From an uncultured bacterium (GTDB lineage Bacteria > CALINM01): a DNA stretch of 7,238 nt. Below the pieces are notes generated by a model. The model searched no databases. It had not been told where the DNA came from and was given only the letters and a program-made list of their open reading frames with translations. Shown here one piece after another: positions 1 to 5,810 of this stretch. The translations under genes were made by a program, and so were the position numbers. The stretch spans positions 1 through 7,238 of the forward strand of contig CALINM010000002.1 in the NCBI GenBank assembly GCA_938045315.1, in the 5' to 3' direction. Each line of letters opens with the position of its first letter. Position 1 is the stretch's first letter.

Positions 1-2428
1 AAATTGTCTTAAAATGTTCATTTATAAATGGATTATCCCATTGTTGTGGAGGATTGATAAATTCTTCTAGATGAATGGATTCTTTTTTATTAGGTAGATT
101 TATATGTTCCCATGCTTCATCAGTTGTAAATGCCATAATTGGAGATAAAAGATTTACGAGAACTCTGAAGGTTTCGAAGACAACAGTTTGAGAAGCACGT
201 CTTTTTAAGTCATTTTTACTATTCACATAGATTCTATCTTTAAGAATATCAAGGTATATGGAACTTAGATCGGTTATGCAAAAATTATGTATCAGGTGGA
301 AAATTGTATGCAAATCAAAAGATGAATAAGCTTTTCTAACTTTGCTATTAAGATGATAAAGTCTATGAAGCAATGCTTTATCTAAATTTGAAAGATTTTT
401 GTAATCCATATAGTTTTTTTCATAATCGTAATCTGCCAGAACCCCTAACATATATCTTAGAGTATTTCTTATTCTTCTATATGCATCAATTAGTCTACTA
501 AGTATCTCATTTGAAATTCTAATGTCTTCTTTATAATCTTCCGATGCAACCCATATTCTTAATATCTCTGCACCATATTTATTTATAACTTCCTGTGGGG
601 AAATAACATTTCCAAGAGATTTAGACATTTTTCTTCCCTCTGCGTCTACAACAAAACCATGGGTGAGAACGCTTTTGTAGGGACTTTTATTATAGTTGGC
701 ACAAGCTGTTAGTAGTGAGCTATGAAACCATCCCCTATGCTGGTCTGAACCTTCTAAATAAAGATCTACAGGTATTTCATATCCTTCTTTTTTACATACA
801 TATGAGTAACTTACACCAGAATCAAACCAGACATCTAAAATATCATCTTCTTTCTGGAATTCTTTAGAACCACATTTTTTACATGAATAATCATCTCCAA
901 GAAAGTAAATTGCATCTTTCTCAAACCAGATATCAGCACCATATTCCTCAAATAAATCTGCAACCTTGTTAATTATTTCATATTCAAGTACAATATGATC
1001 GCAGTTTTTACAAAAAAAAGCGATAATTGGTACTCCCCATGATCTTTGCCTTGATATACACCAATCTGGCCTTGTAAGCATCATGTTGAATATTCTGTCT
1101 CTACCCCATCTGGGTATCCAGTTAACTTTATCAATTTCTTCTAAAGCCTTTTTTCGTAATCCTGCTTTTTCCATTGATACAAACCATTGTTCTTCAGCTC
1201 GAAAAATTATTGGTTTCTTACATCTCCAGCAGTGGGGATAGGAGTGTGATATTTCACCAGAAGCAACAAGTTTACCAACTTCTTTTAATTTAGCAATTAT
1301 CTCTTCGTTTACTTGCGACACATTTCTACCTGCAAAATATTTTACATTCTTGGTAAAATTACCGCGTCTATCAACCGGGGCATAGACTTCAACATTATTT
1401 TTTGTCCCCAATTCATAATCTTCTTGACCATGGCCAGGGGCTATATGTACACAGCCTGTACCAGTATCAAGGGTTACAAAATCAGCTAATAGGACTACTG
1501 AATCCCAATCTTCGAAGGGATGTTCACATATAGCGCCTGATAGTTTTTCTCCTTTGAAAACAGATATGATATTTGCTTCTTTTCTTATTATTGATTCAAA
1601 ATTCTTCAACAAATCCTTTGCAATAATGAAAGTTTTATTTTCAAATTCTGCCACTACATAATCGTATTCTGGATGAACAGCTATTGCTTTGTTAGCTGGA
1701 AGAGTCCAGGGAGTTGTTGTCCATATAACTATTGAAACTTTTTTATCCTTTAATTCTGAAATATTATTGCCATTAAAGCTTTTTATAGGAAATTCAACAT
1801 AAATAGATGGAGAAATATGGTCATCATATTCTACCTCTGCCTCAGCTAAAGCAGTTTCACAAGAGATACACCAATATACTGGTTTTTTCCCTCTATATAC
1901 ATGATTATTTTTCACTATATTAGCAAACTCACGAACTATGTTGGCCTGATAATCATATGACATGGTTATATATGGATTATCCCATTGTCCGAAAACACCC
2001 AATCTTTTAAATTCTTCTGCCTGAATTTTTATGTACTTCTCTGCATAACTTCTGCAAAATTTCCTTATTTCTAATTTATGTAATTCACTCTTATTTTTGC
2101 TTAGACTTTTTTCAGCCTGAAGTTCTATTGGTAACCCATGGCAGTCCCATCCTGGTATATAAGGTGTGTCATAACCTTCTTTGTAATAGTACTTTATTAT
2201 AATGTCTTTAAGTATTTTATTGACAGCATGTCCTATATGTATATGACCATTTGCATAAGGTGGTCCATCATGTAGATGAAATATTTTTTTCCCCTTTGCT
2301 TTTTCTCTCATTTTTTTATAAATATTTAATTTTTCCCATTTTTTTAATCTCTCTGGTTCGTTTTGAGTTAAGTTAGCTTTCATGGGGAAATTAGTGGTTG
2401 GCAAAAAAAGCGTGTTCTTGTAATCCAT
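1..2428 (-). CDS. ileS: Isoleucyl-tRNA synthetase, C-terminal end cut by the window
   Basis: Class I aminoacyl-tRNA synthetase that charges tRNA-Ile in the cytoplasm; an editing domain hydrolyses Val-tRNA-Ile. About 809 codons are present without a stop or frameshift. Visible in order: DGPPYANGHIHIGHA with the HIGH motif at residues 64-67; GWDCHGLP near 93-100; WCISCETAL at the entry to the editing insertion; TTTPWTLPAN near 235; the editing-site block GTGCVHIAPGHG at about 323-334; RPDWCISRQRSWGVP near 453; two CxxC pairs near 473 and 516; DVWFDSG near 535; and KMSKS at about 600-604. The anticodon-binding helical domain follows. IleRS is usually about 920-940 residues, so roughly 120 residues, including the C-terminal zinc ribbon, lie outside the window. 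The ATG at 2428 has a GGGAG Shine-Dalgarno (2438-2442) 9 nt upstream. It lies 5 bp behind queC and probably shares its transcript. Confidence 0.97.
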   Translation of the reverse strand, partial: MDYKNTLFLPTTNFPMKANLTQNEPERLKKWEKLNIYKKMREKAKGKKIFHLHDGPPYANGHIHIGHAVNKILKDIIIKYYYKEGYDTPYIPGWDCHGLPIELQAEKSLSKNKSELHKLEIRKFCRSYAEKYIKIQAEEFKRLGVFGQWDNPYITMSYDYQANIVREFANIVKNNHVYRGKKPVYWCISCETALAEAEVEYDDHISPSIYVEFPIKSFNGNNISELKDKKVSIVIWTTTPWTLPANKAIAVHPEYDYVVAEFENKTFIIAKDLLKNFESIIRKEANIISVFKGEKLSGAICEHPFEDWDSVVLLADFVTLDTGTGCVHIAPGHGQEDYELGTKNNVEVYAPVDRRGNFTKNVKYFAGRNVSQVNEEIIAKLKEVGKLVASGEISHSYPHCWRCKKPIIFRAEEQWFVSMEKAGLRKKALEEIDKVNWIPRWGRDRIFNMMLTRPDWCISRQRSWGVPIIAFFCKNCDHIVLEYEIINKVADLFEEYGADIWFEKDAIYFLGDDYSCKKCGSKEFQKEDDILDVWFDSGVSYSYVCKKEGYEIPVDLYLEGSDQHRGWFHSSLLTACANYNKSPYKSVLTHGFVVDAEGRKMSKSLGNVISPQEVINKYGAEILRIWVASEDYKEDIRISNEILSRLIDAYRRIRNTLRYMLGVLADYDYEKNYMDYKNLSNLDKALLHRLYHLNSKVRKAYSSFDLHTIFHLIHNFCITDLSSIYLDILKDRIYVNSKNDLKRRASQTVVFETFRVLVNLLSPIMAFTTDEAWEHINLPNKKESIHLEEFINPPQQWDNPFINEHFKTI

Positions 2429-2433
2429 ATTTT

Positions 2434-3114
2434 TTAACTCCCATTTTTATATTTTATTGGGTCTTCAAAACCAGCCTCTTTGAAACCTTTTAATCTAAGC
2501 AGGCAACTGTCACAAACACCACAAGCCATATCTTCATCTTTATAACATGACCAGGTTAGGTGAAAGGGTACGCCCAAGTGCATGCCAATTTTAACAATCT
2601 CACTCTTTTTCTTATGAATGATAGGGGTCACTATTTCTATATTTGTATCAGGTTTTGTGCCTTTATTTACAGCTATTTGAAAAGCATTAAAAAACTCTTC
2701 TCTACAGTCCGGGTAGCCAGAACTATCCTCTTCTACTGCACCTATGTAAATTTTTTTTGCATTTATTACCTCTGCCCAGGTCGTAGCTATAGAGAGTAAG
2801 TGTGCGTTTCTAAAAGGGACATAAGTCACAGGTATTTTATTTTTAGTTAAATCTCCTCTTGGAATATCAATATTATCATCAGTTAATGCTGAACCTCCAA
2901 TCTGCTTTAAATATGAAATGTTTACGATAAGTTTTTTTACTGGTTTAAAATAATCGCATAAATCATTAAAAGCTTTCTCTTCTCTAATTTCAGTTTTTTG
3001 ACCGTAGTTAACATGTAAAAAGGCTAAACTGTTATCCAGTCCTGCTATGCCTGCAGTTACGCAACTATCCATACCACCAGAAACAAGAACTACTGCTAAA
3101 TCTCTCCTGCACAT
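2434..3114 (-). CDS. queC: 7-cyano-7-deazaguanine (preQ0) synthase QueC
   Basis: ATP-dependent enzyme that converts 7-carboxy-7-deazaguanine and ammonia to preQ0, the precursor of queuosine in tRNA; cytoplasmic. The 226-residue length is normal for the family. The N-terminus carries the PP-loop signature SGGMDS (residues 12-17), which binds ATP. The C-terminus has the QueC zinc site C190-x7-C198-x2-C201-x2-C204 (in CYKDEDMACGVCDSC). Conserved internal stretches include HVNYGQK and VPFRNAHLLSIA. The ATG at 3114 is the only usable start before an in-frame upstream stop, but no Shine-Dalgarno lies in front of it. An AGGAGA occurs just after the start codon but no start codon follows it, so it is not an initiation signal. 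A good promoter ends only about 6 nt upstream, suggesting a nearly leaderless mRNA. The gene is followed by ileS after 5 bp and is divergent from the tRNA-His gene, whose product is a queuosine substrate. Confidence 0.96.
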   Translation of the reverse strand: MCRRDLAVVLVSGGMDSCVTAGIAGLDNSLAFLHVNYGQKTEIREEKAFNDLCDYFKPVKKLIVNISYLKQIGGSALTDDNIDIPRGDLTKNKIPVTYVPFRNAHLLSIATTWAEVINAKKIYIGAVEEDSSGYPDCREEFFNAFQIAVNKGTKPDTNIEIVTPIIHKKKSEIVKIGMHLGVPFHLTWSCYKDEDMACGVCDSCLLRLKGFKEAGFEDPIKYKNGS

Positions 3115-3126
3115 ATTAGAAACAAT

Positions 3127-3155
3127 ATTGTATCTTTTTTAGCTAAATGTTGCAA
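3127..3155 (-). promoter_or_regulatory. Predicted sigma70 promoter of queC-ileS
   Basis: Read on the minus strand: a -35 box TTGCAA (3155-3150), a 17-nt spacer and a -10 box TACAAT (3132-3127). The expected transcription start is near 3120, only about 6 nt before the queC ATG. This fits the lack of a Shine-Dalgarno. It is a prediction from consensus only. Confidence 0.55.
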
Positions 3156-3246
3156 GATATGATATTTAATAATATTGGCAAAAAATTAACATATATGCAT
3201 CATGTTTTGTTAAATTGATCCTGTTGAAAGTTTAAGAACATAATTC

Positions 3247-3275
3247 TTGACGATTTTAAAAAAAGTAAATAAAAT
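3247..3275 (+). promoter_or_regulatory. Predicted sigma70 promoter of the tRNA-His/tRNA-Lys unit
   Basis: A -35 box TTGACG (3247-3252) and a -10 box TAAAAT (3270-3275) are separated by exactly 17 nt. The start point would be near 3282, about 7 nt before the mature 5' end of tRNA-His. Both boxes match five of six consensus bases, which is the strongest promoter match seen in the window. Confidence 0.7.
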
Positions 3276-3288
3276 ATTAAACTCTAAT

Positions 3289-3363
3289 GGTGAGCGTAGC
3301 TCAGTAGGTTAGAGCACAAGGTTGTGGCCCTTGTGGTCGTGGGTTCGAGTCCCATCGCTCACC
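3289..3363 (+). tRNA. tRNA-His (anticodon GTG)
   Basis: Complete cloverleaf. Acceptor stem GTGAGCG (3290-3296) pairs with CGCTCAC (3356-3362). An extra G at 3289 opposite the discriminator C at 3363 gives the G-1:C73 pair that identifies tRNA-His. D stem GCTC/GAGC; anticodon stem CAAGG/CCTTG around the loop TTGTGGC, anticodon GTG; T arm GTGGG-TTCGAGT-CCCAT. CCA is not encoded (ACCC then TTACA), so the CCA-adding enzyme must complete it. The GUG wobble G is a substrate for queuosine modification, the pathway of the neighbouring queC. Confidence 0.97.
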
Positions 3364-3376
3364 CTTACAAAAAAAT

Positions 3377-3450
3377 GGGCCATTAGCTCAGTTCGGTAGA
3401 GCAGCTGACTCTTAATCAGTTGGTCCAAGGTTCGAATCCTTGATGGCCCA
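3377..3450 (+). tRNA. tRNA-Lys (anticodon CTT)
   Basis: Complete cloverleaf. Acceptor GGGCCAT (3377-3383) pairs with ATGGCCC (3443-3449), with discriminator A3450. D stem GCTC/GAGC; anticodon stem GCTGA/TCAGT (closing G-T pair at the outer end) with loop CTCTTAA and anticodon CTT; T arm CAAGG-TTCGAAT-CCTTG. CCA is not encoded. It lies 13 nt after tRNA-His and probably shares its transcript. No hairpin-plus-T-run terminator is visible downstream. Confidence 0.97.
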
Positions 3451-3475
3451 TTCATTTTAAATCCCACCTAAATTT

Positions 3476-3503
3476 TTGCAATTAGTGAGATATGGAATAA
3501 AAT
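3476..3503 (+). promoter_or_regulatory. Possible relic promoter of the decayed lemA gene
   Basis: TTGCAA (3476-3481), a 16-nt spacer and TAAAAT (3498-3503) lie just upstream of the intact Shine-Dalgarno AGGAGG (3517-3522) of the lemA remnant. The boxes are close to consensus, but the region is so AT-rich that chance matches are common. If active, it would make a transcript with no translatable gene. Confidence 0.4.
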
Positions 3504-3530
3504 AAGAAAAATGAGCAGGAGGTAAAATCG

Positions 3531-3758
3531 ATGCTTTTTTAATGTTATTTTAACAATTTTTTGTTTTTATTTTGTATTTTCATATAAATTGAAAAAAATA
3601 TACAATTTGCAAGAAGTATTACAATGAGAAAGTGAGGGATTACAATATTCTATGTGAAGCCTTTCCAACTAACATAATTGCTTAAATGTTTGTGTTTAAA
3701 AAGAGAGTTTTTTGAGATTAACGATTTAGAAAGAGAAAATGTCAAAATCTCCTTTTAA
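3531..3758 (+). pseudogene. lemA: Decayed LemA-family gene
   Basis: LemA proteins are small membrane-anchored, coiled-coil proteins of about 185 residues, with a poorly understood role. The former start is clear: AGGAGG (3517-3522), 8 nt, then ATG at 3531. The first frame reads MLF, a stop (3540), then the hydrophobic stretch CYFNNFLFLFCIFI, a stop (3585), then IEKNIQFAR. After a one-base shift near 3615 it continues YYNEKVRDYN...FPTNIIA, a stop (3683), then MFVFKKR. After a second shift near 3707 it reads FFEINDLERENVKISF and ends at TAA 3756-3758. This follows the usual LemA C-terminus, in which an AR.YYN..V..YN block precedes FPsn.iA..F.F, FFE and a terminal SF. About 75 codons remain, so the central coiled-coil part between the anchor and IEKNI is deleted. 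The family call is from remembered consensus; the order and spacing of five blocks make chance unlikely. Not expected to give a working protein. Confidence 0.82.
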
Positions 3759-3761
3759 AAC

Positions 3762-4357
3762 ACGAAGAAATTTTTCATTTTAATTTTTTTAATCATAACT
3801 CATGATATCTATGCAGAAAGATTTGTTATCAATTATAATATGGATGTTAAGGTATAGGAAAATGGTAGAATATTGGTTAGTGAAGAAATTGATACTGATT
3901 TTAAAGCCTTAAGGCTTTATTAGAAAAATACCCTTTTATATGAAAACCATCTCAAATGAAGAGTATATAAATAAAACGCAAATTTATGATAGTAAAAGTT
4001 TTTTTCAGAAAAATTTTTTACACAATTTCTTTTTCAATATTTTTTAGGAACATTTTGAGTAGTTATGTTTAATTTTAGATGGGGTATAAATATTATTTTT
4101 TTCCTTACGCCATAGCACTTGGTATTGCTGATAAAATTGTAAGTAAATTTTCTAGTTTATTCAAAGAACCGCAAAAGTATATTCCTATCAGGGAAAAAAC
4201 TTGGGAAGTTATGGATATTTTAGTATCAAGAGTTGATTTTATGATAAGTGGTTTAAACAATTTTCTTTATTTTTTAGACAAGAATATTTCTACAAAAGCT
4301 ATATGTATTTGCAGCAAGGATGTAAATACAAGTTTAGATGGTAGATCGAGTTGGTGA
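3762..4357 (+). pseudogene. Decayed DUF2207-family membrane protein gene
   Basis: Begins 3 bp after the lemA relic stop, as in intact lemA-DUF2207 pairs. The frame from 3762 reads KKFFILIFLIITHDIYA, a signal peptide whose start codon is now ACG (3762-3764) instead of ATG. Then comes AERFVINYNMDVKV, a TAG stop (3855-3857), and ENGRILVSEEIDTDFK, which resembles the family N-terminus (ERI..Y...V.V...G...V.E.I). After a frameshift near 3906-3913 it reads RGFIRKIPFYMK, matching the RGIYRDIP site. Roughly 4010-4078 is degraded. A third segment from 4079 (open to 4357) gives FFPYAIALGIADKIVSKF, the conserved C-terminal YLPYAIALGV region, then a degraded tail ending SSW. DUF2207 proteins are usually about 550-620 residues; about 200 codons remain, so the middle, including the membrane segments, is lost. 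The 92-residue ORF at 4079-4357 is a fragment, not a gene. Function of the family is unknown. Confidence 0.75.
3902..3919. repeat. 18-bp perfect palindrome
   Basis: TAAAGCCTTAAGGCTTTA reads the same on both strands. It falls exactly at the frameshift in the DUF2207 relic. No T-run follows, so it does not look like a terminator. It may be a mutational product inside the pseudogene or a chance palindrome. Confidence 0.5.
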
Positions 4358-4480
4358 ACATAATCTTAATGTAAGCAAAATATTTATTTGAAAAAAATAT
4401 TTACAATCACATGTCATATAATGAGTTTAACTATTTAAAATTTCTTGTTAAAAAACATTACCTCATGTATCATATAACAT
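4358..4480 (+). promoter_or_regulatory. Upstream region of the hyp operon with two possible promoter boxes
   Basis: Non-coding stretch between the DUF2207 relic and hypC. TTGTTA (4445-4450), 17 nt, then TATCAT (4468-4473) forms a plausible sigma70 promoter whose start would fall at about 4480, directly at the hypC ATG (4481). A perfect TATAAT also occurs at 4417-4422 but has no -35 box at the right distance. No Shine-Dalgarno precedes hypC. No sigma54 -24/-12 (GG-N10-GC) element was found, although such elements drive hyp operons in some bacteria. Confidence 0.4.
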
Positions 4481-4720
4481 ATGTGTTTAGCTGTTCCTAT
4501 GAGGGTTATAAATATTGTAGAAGATTTTTGTACAGTAGAATTAAAGGGGGTTAAAAAAACCTGTTATATTGGTTTTCTCGATGAAAGACCCAAAGAAGGG
4601 GACTATTTATTGGTTCATGCTGGTATGGCGATAAAGGTTTTAGACTATAATTCAGCTCAAGAAATATTAGAGGAGCTTGCTTTTCTTATAGAAGGAGAAA
4701 TGAGTAGTGGAGATCAGTAG
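4481..4720 (+). CDS. hypC: [NiFe]-hydrogenase assembly chaperone HypC
   Basis: Small cytoplasmic chaperone (79 residues, normal length). It binds HypD to carry the Fe(CN)2CO unit and delivers it to the hydrogenase large-subunit precursor. The N-terminus MCLAVPMRV contains the essential Cys2, exposed after removal of Met1, which ligates the iron. The OB-fold-like body ends in GDYLLVHAGMAIKVLD followed by AQEILEEL, both typical of HypC/HupF. The ATG at 4481 is fixed by the invariant MCLA start, although there is no Shine-Dalgarno in front of it; initiation may be leaderless. The 3' end overlaps hypD by 14 bp, implying translational coupling. Confidence 0.97.
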   Translation: MCLAVPMRVINIVEDFCTVELKGVKKTCYIGFLDERPKEGDYLLVHAGMAIKVLDYNSAQEILEELAFLIEGEMSSGDQ

Positions 4721-5810
4721 CCCTCAGTTTTACAAAAATAAAGATGTTACAAAAGCTTTTGTAAATTATCTTAAAGAGAGATTGAAAAAATTTTCAAATC
4801 TAAAAATTATGGAATTTTGTGGTACCCACACACATAATATTTTTCAATACGGTTTCAGATATGCATTTAAACCCAATTTAAGTTTTATAGCTGGTCCAGG
4901 TTGTCCTGTTTGTGTAACTTCTGATTATGAATTGGCTGAAGTTTTTTATCTTCTTGAGAAAGAAAATGTTGGCATAATAACCTATGGTGATATGTTAAAG
5001 GTGCCTTATAAGGGCAAAAGTTTACTTGATTTTAGATCTGATGGATATAGCATAGAAATAGCATATAGTGCACTAGATGCCATAAACATAGCAGAAAAAA
5101 ATTCACAAAAGGAGTGGGTTTTTTTAGGTATTGGTTTTGAGACAACTATACCAGCAACAGCTGCACTGATAGAGATGATAATAAAAAGAAAAATAAAAAA
5201 TTTATCAGTCCTCTCCTTTCACAAAAATACAAGATCAATTATTTCTGCCCTTAGTAGTATTGGTGAACTTAAAGTTGATGGGATTTTTTTACCCGGGCAT
5301 GTCTCTGCAGTTGTAGGATGGCAATATTTTGAAGATATAAATAATTTTCGCATACCTTCTGTAGTTGTTGGGTTTGATCCCCTCGATATACTTTATGGCC
5401 TGTATGAACTAATTAATATGATTGAATCAGGCGAAGTTGGTATTAAGTGCTGTTATAAAAGAGCAGTTAATGAGAAGGGTAATACTAAAATGTTAATATC
5501 AATAGGACACTATTTTGATAATGTGGATTGTAATTGGCGTGGTTTAGGAGTTATAAAGAACGGTGGATTTGATATAAATACTGAATTTGAACAATTTAAT
5601 GCAAGGAAGAGATATGATTTTACAGATTTTAGATTTGATATTAACAAAAATGAATGTTCATGTGGTGAAGTTTTGTTAGGTAAAATTGAGCCAACAGATT
5701 GTCCATCTTATGAGATTATTTGCACTCCCGATACACCAATAGGCCCATGTATGGTCTCTCATGAAGGAACTTGTCTTGCATATTACAAGTGGAGTCGCAT
5801 TAATGGATAA
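4707..5810 (+). CDS. hypD: Hydrogenase formation protein HypD
   Basis: Iron-sulfur protein that, with HypC, holds the iron while CN and CO ligands are attached for the [NiFe] active site. 367 residues, normal for the family. Visible: EFCGTHTH with Cys38 in the active site; GPGCPVC with Cys66 and Cys69 (equivalents of E. coli C41, C69, C72); GIGFETT; and LPGHVSAVVG. The C-terminal cysteine cluster C317, C319, C332, C339, C348 and C356 includes the ligands of the [4Fe-4S] cluster (DCPSYEIICTPDTPIGPCMVSHEGTC). The start is GTG at 4707 inside the hypC end, with AAGGAG (4692-4697) 9 nt upstream; the ATG at 4700 belongs to the hypC frame. The end overlaps hypE by 8 bp. Confidence 0.97.
   Translation: MEISSPQFYKNKDVTKAFVNYLKERLKKFSNLKIMEFCGTHTHNIFQYGFRYAFKPNLSFIAGPGCPVCVTSDYELAEVFYLLEKENVGIITYGDMLKVPYKGKSLLDFRSDGYSIEIAYSALDAINIAEKNSQKEWVFLGIGFETTIPATAALIEMIIKRKIKNLSVLSFHKNTRSIISALSSIGELKVDGIFLPGHVSAVVGWQYFEDINNFRIPSVVVGFDPLDILYGLYELINMIESGEVGIKCCYKRAVNEKGNTKMLISIGHYFDNVDCNWRGLGVIKNGGFDINTEFEQFNARKRYDFTDFRFDINKNECSCGEVLLGKIEPTDCPSYEIICTPDTPIGPCMVSHEGTCLAYYKWSRING

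Noticed and set aside
2560-2799. Plus-strand ORF of 79 codons inside queC
   Set aside because: It is antisense to a well-supported queC, has no ribosome site and no recognisable protein features.
3739-3779. ATG at 3739 as start of a small basic protein
   Set aside because: The frame closes after 14 codons and the bases are better explained as the last codons of the lemA relic and the signal peptide of the next relic.
4079-4357. 92-codon plus-strand ORF as an independent gene
   Set aside because: It has no Shine-Dalgarno, and its PYAIALG segment matches the C-terminal part of DUF2207 proteins, with the matching N-terminal part in other frames just upstream. It is a fragment of a pseudogene.
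4378-4404. AAATATTT repeats as a terminator hairpin
   Set aside because: The stem is entirely A-T with no GC core, and such matches are expected in this composition.
3451-4480. CRISPR array, insertion sequence or integration site next to the tRNAs
   Set aside because: There are no regularly spaced repeats, no terminal inverted repeats, no transposase fragments, and no repeated copy of a tRNA 3' end was seen.
5761-5802. Earlier in-frame start for hypE at 5761
   Set aside because: It would overlap hypD by 50 bp and add 14 residues not seen in HypE; the ATG at 5803 has a proper GGAG.
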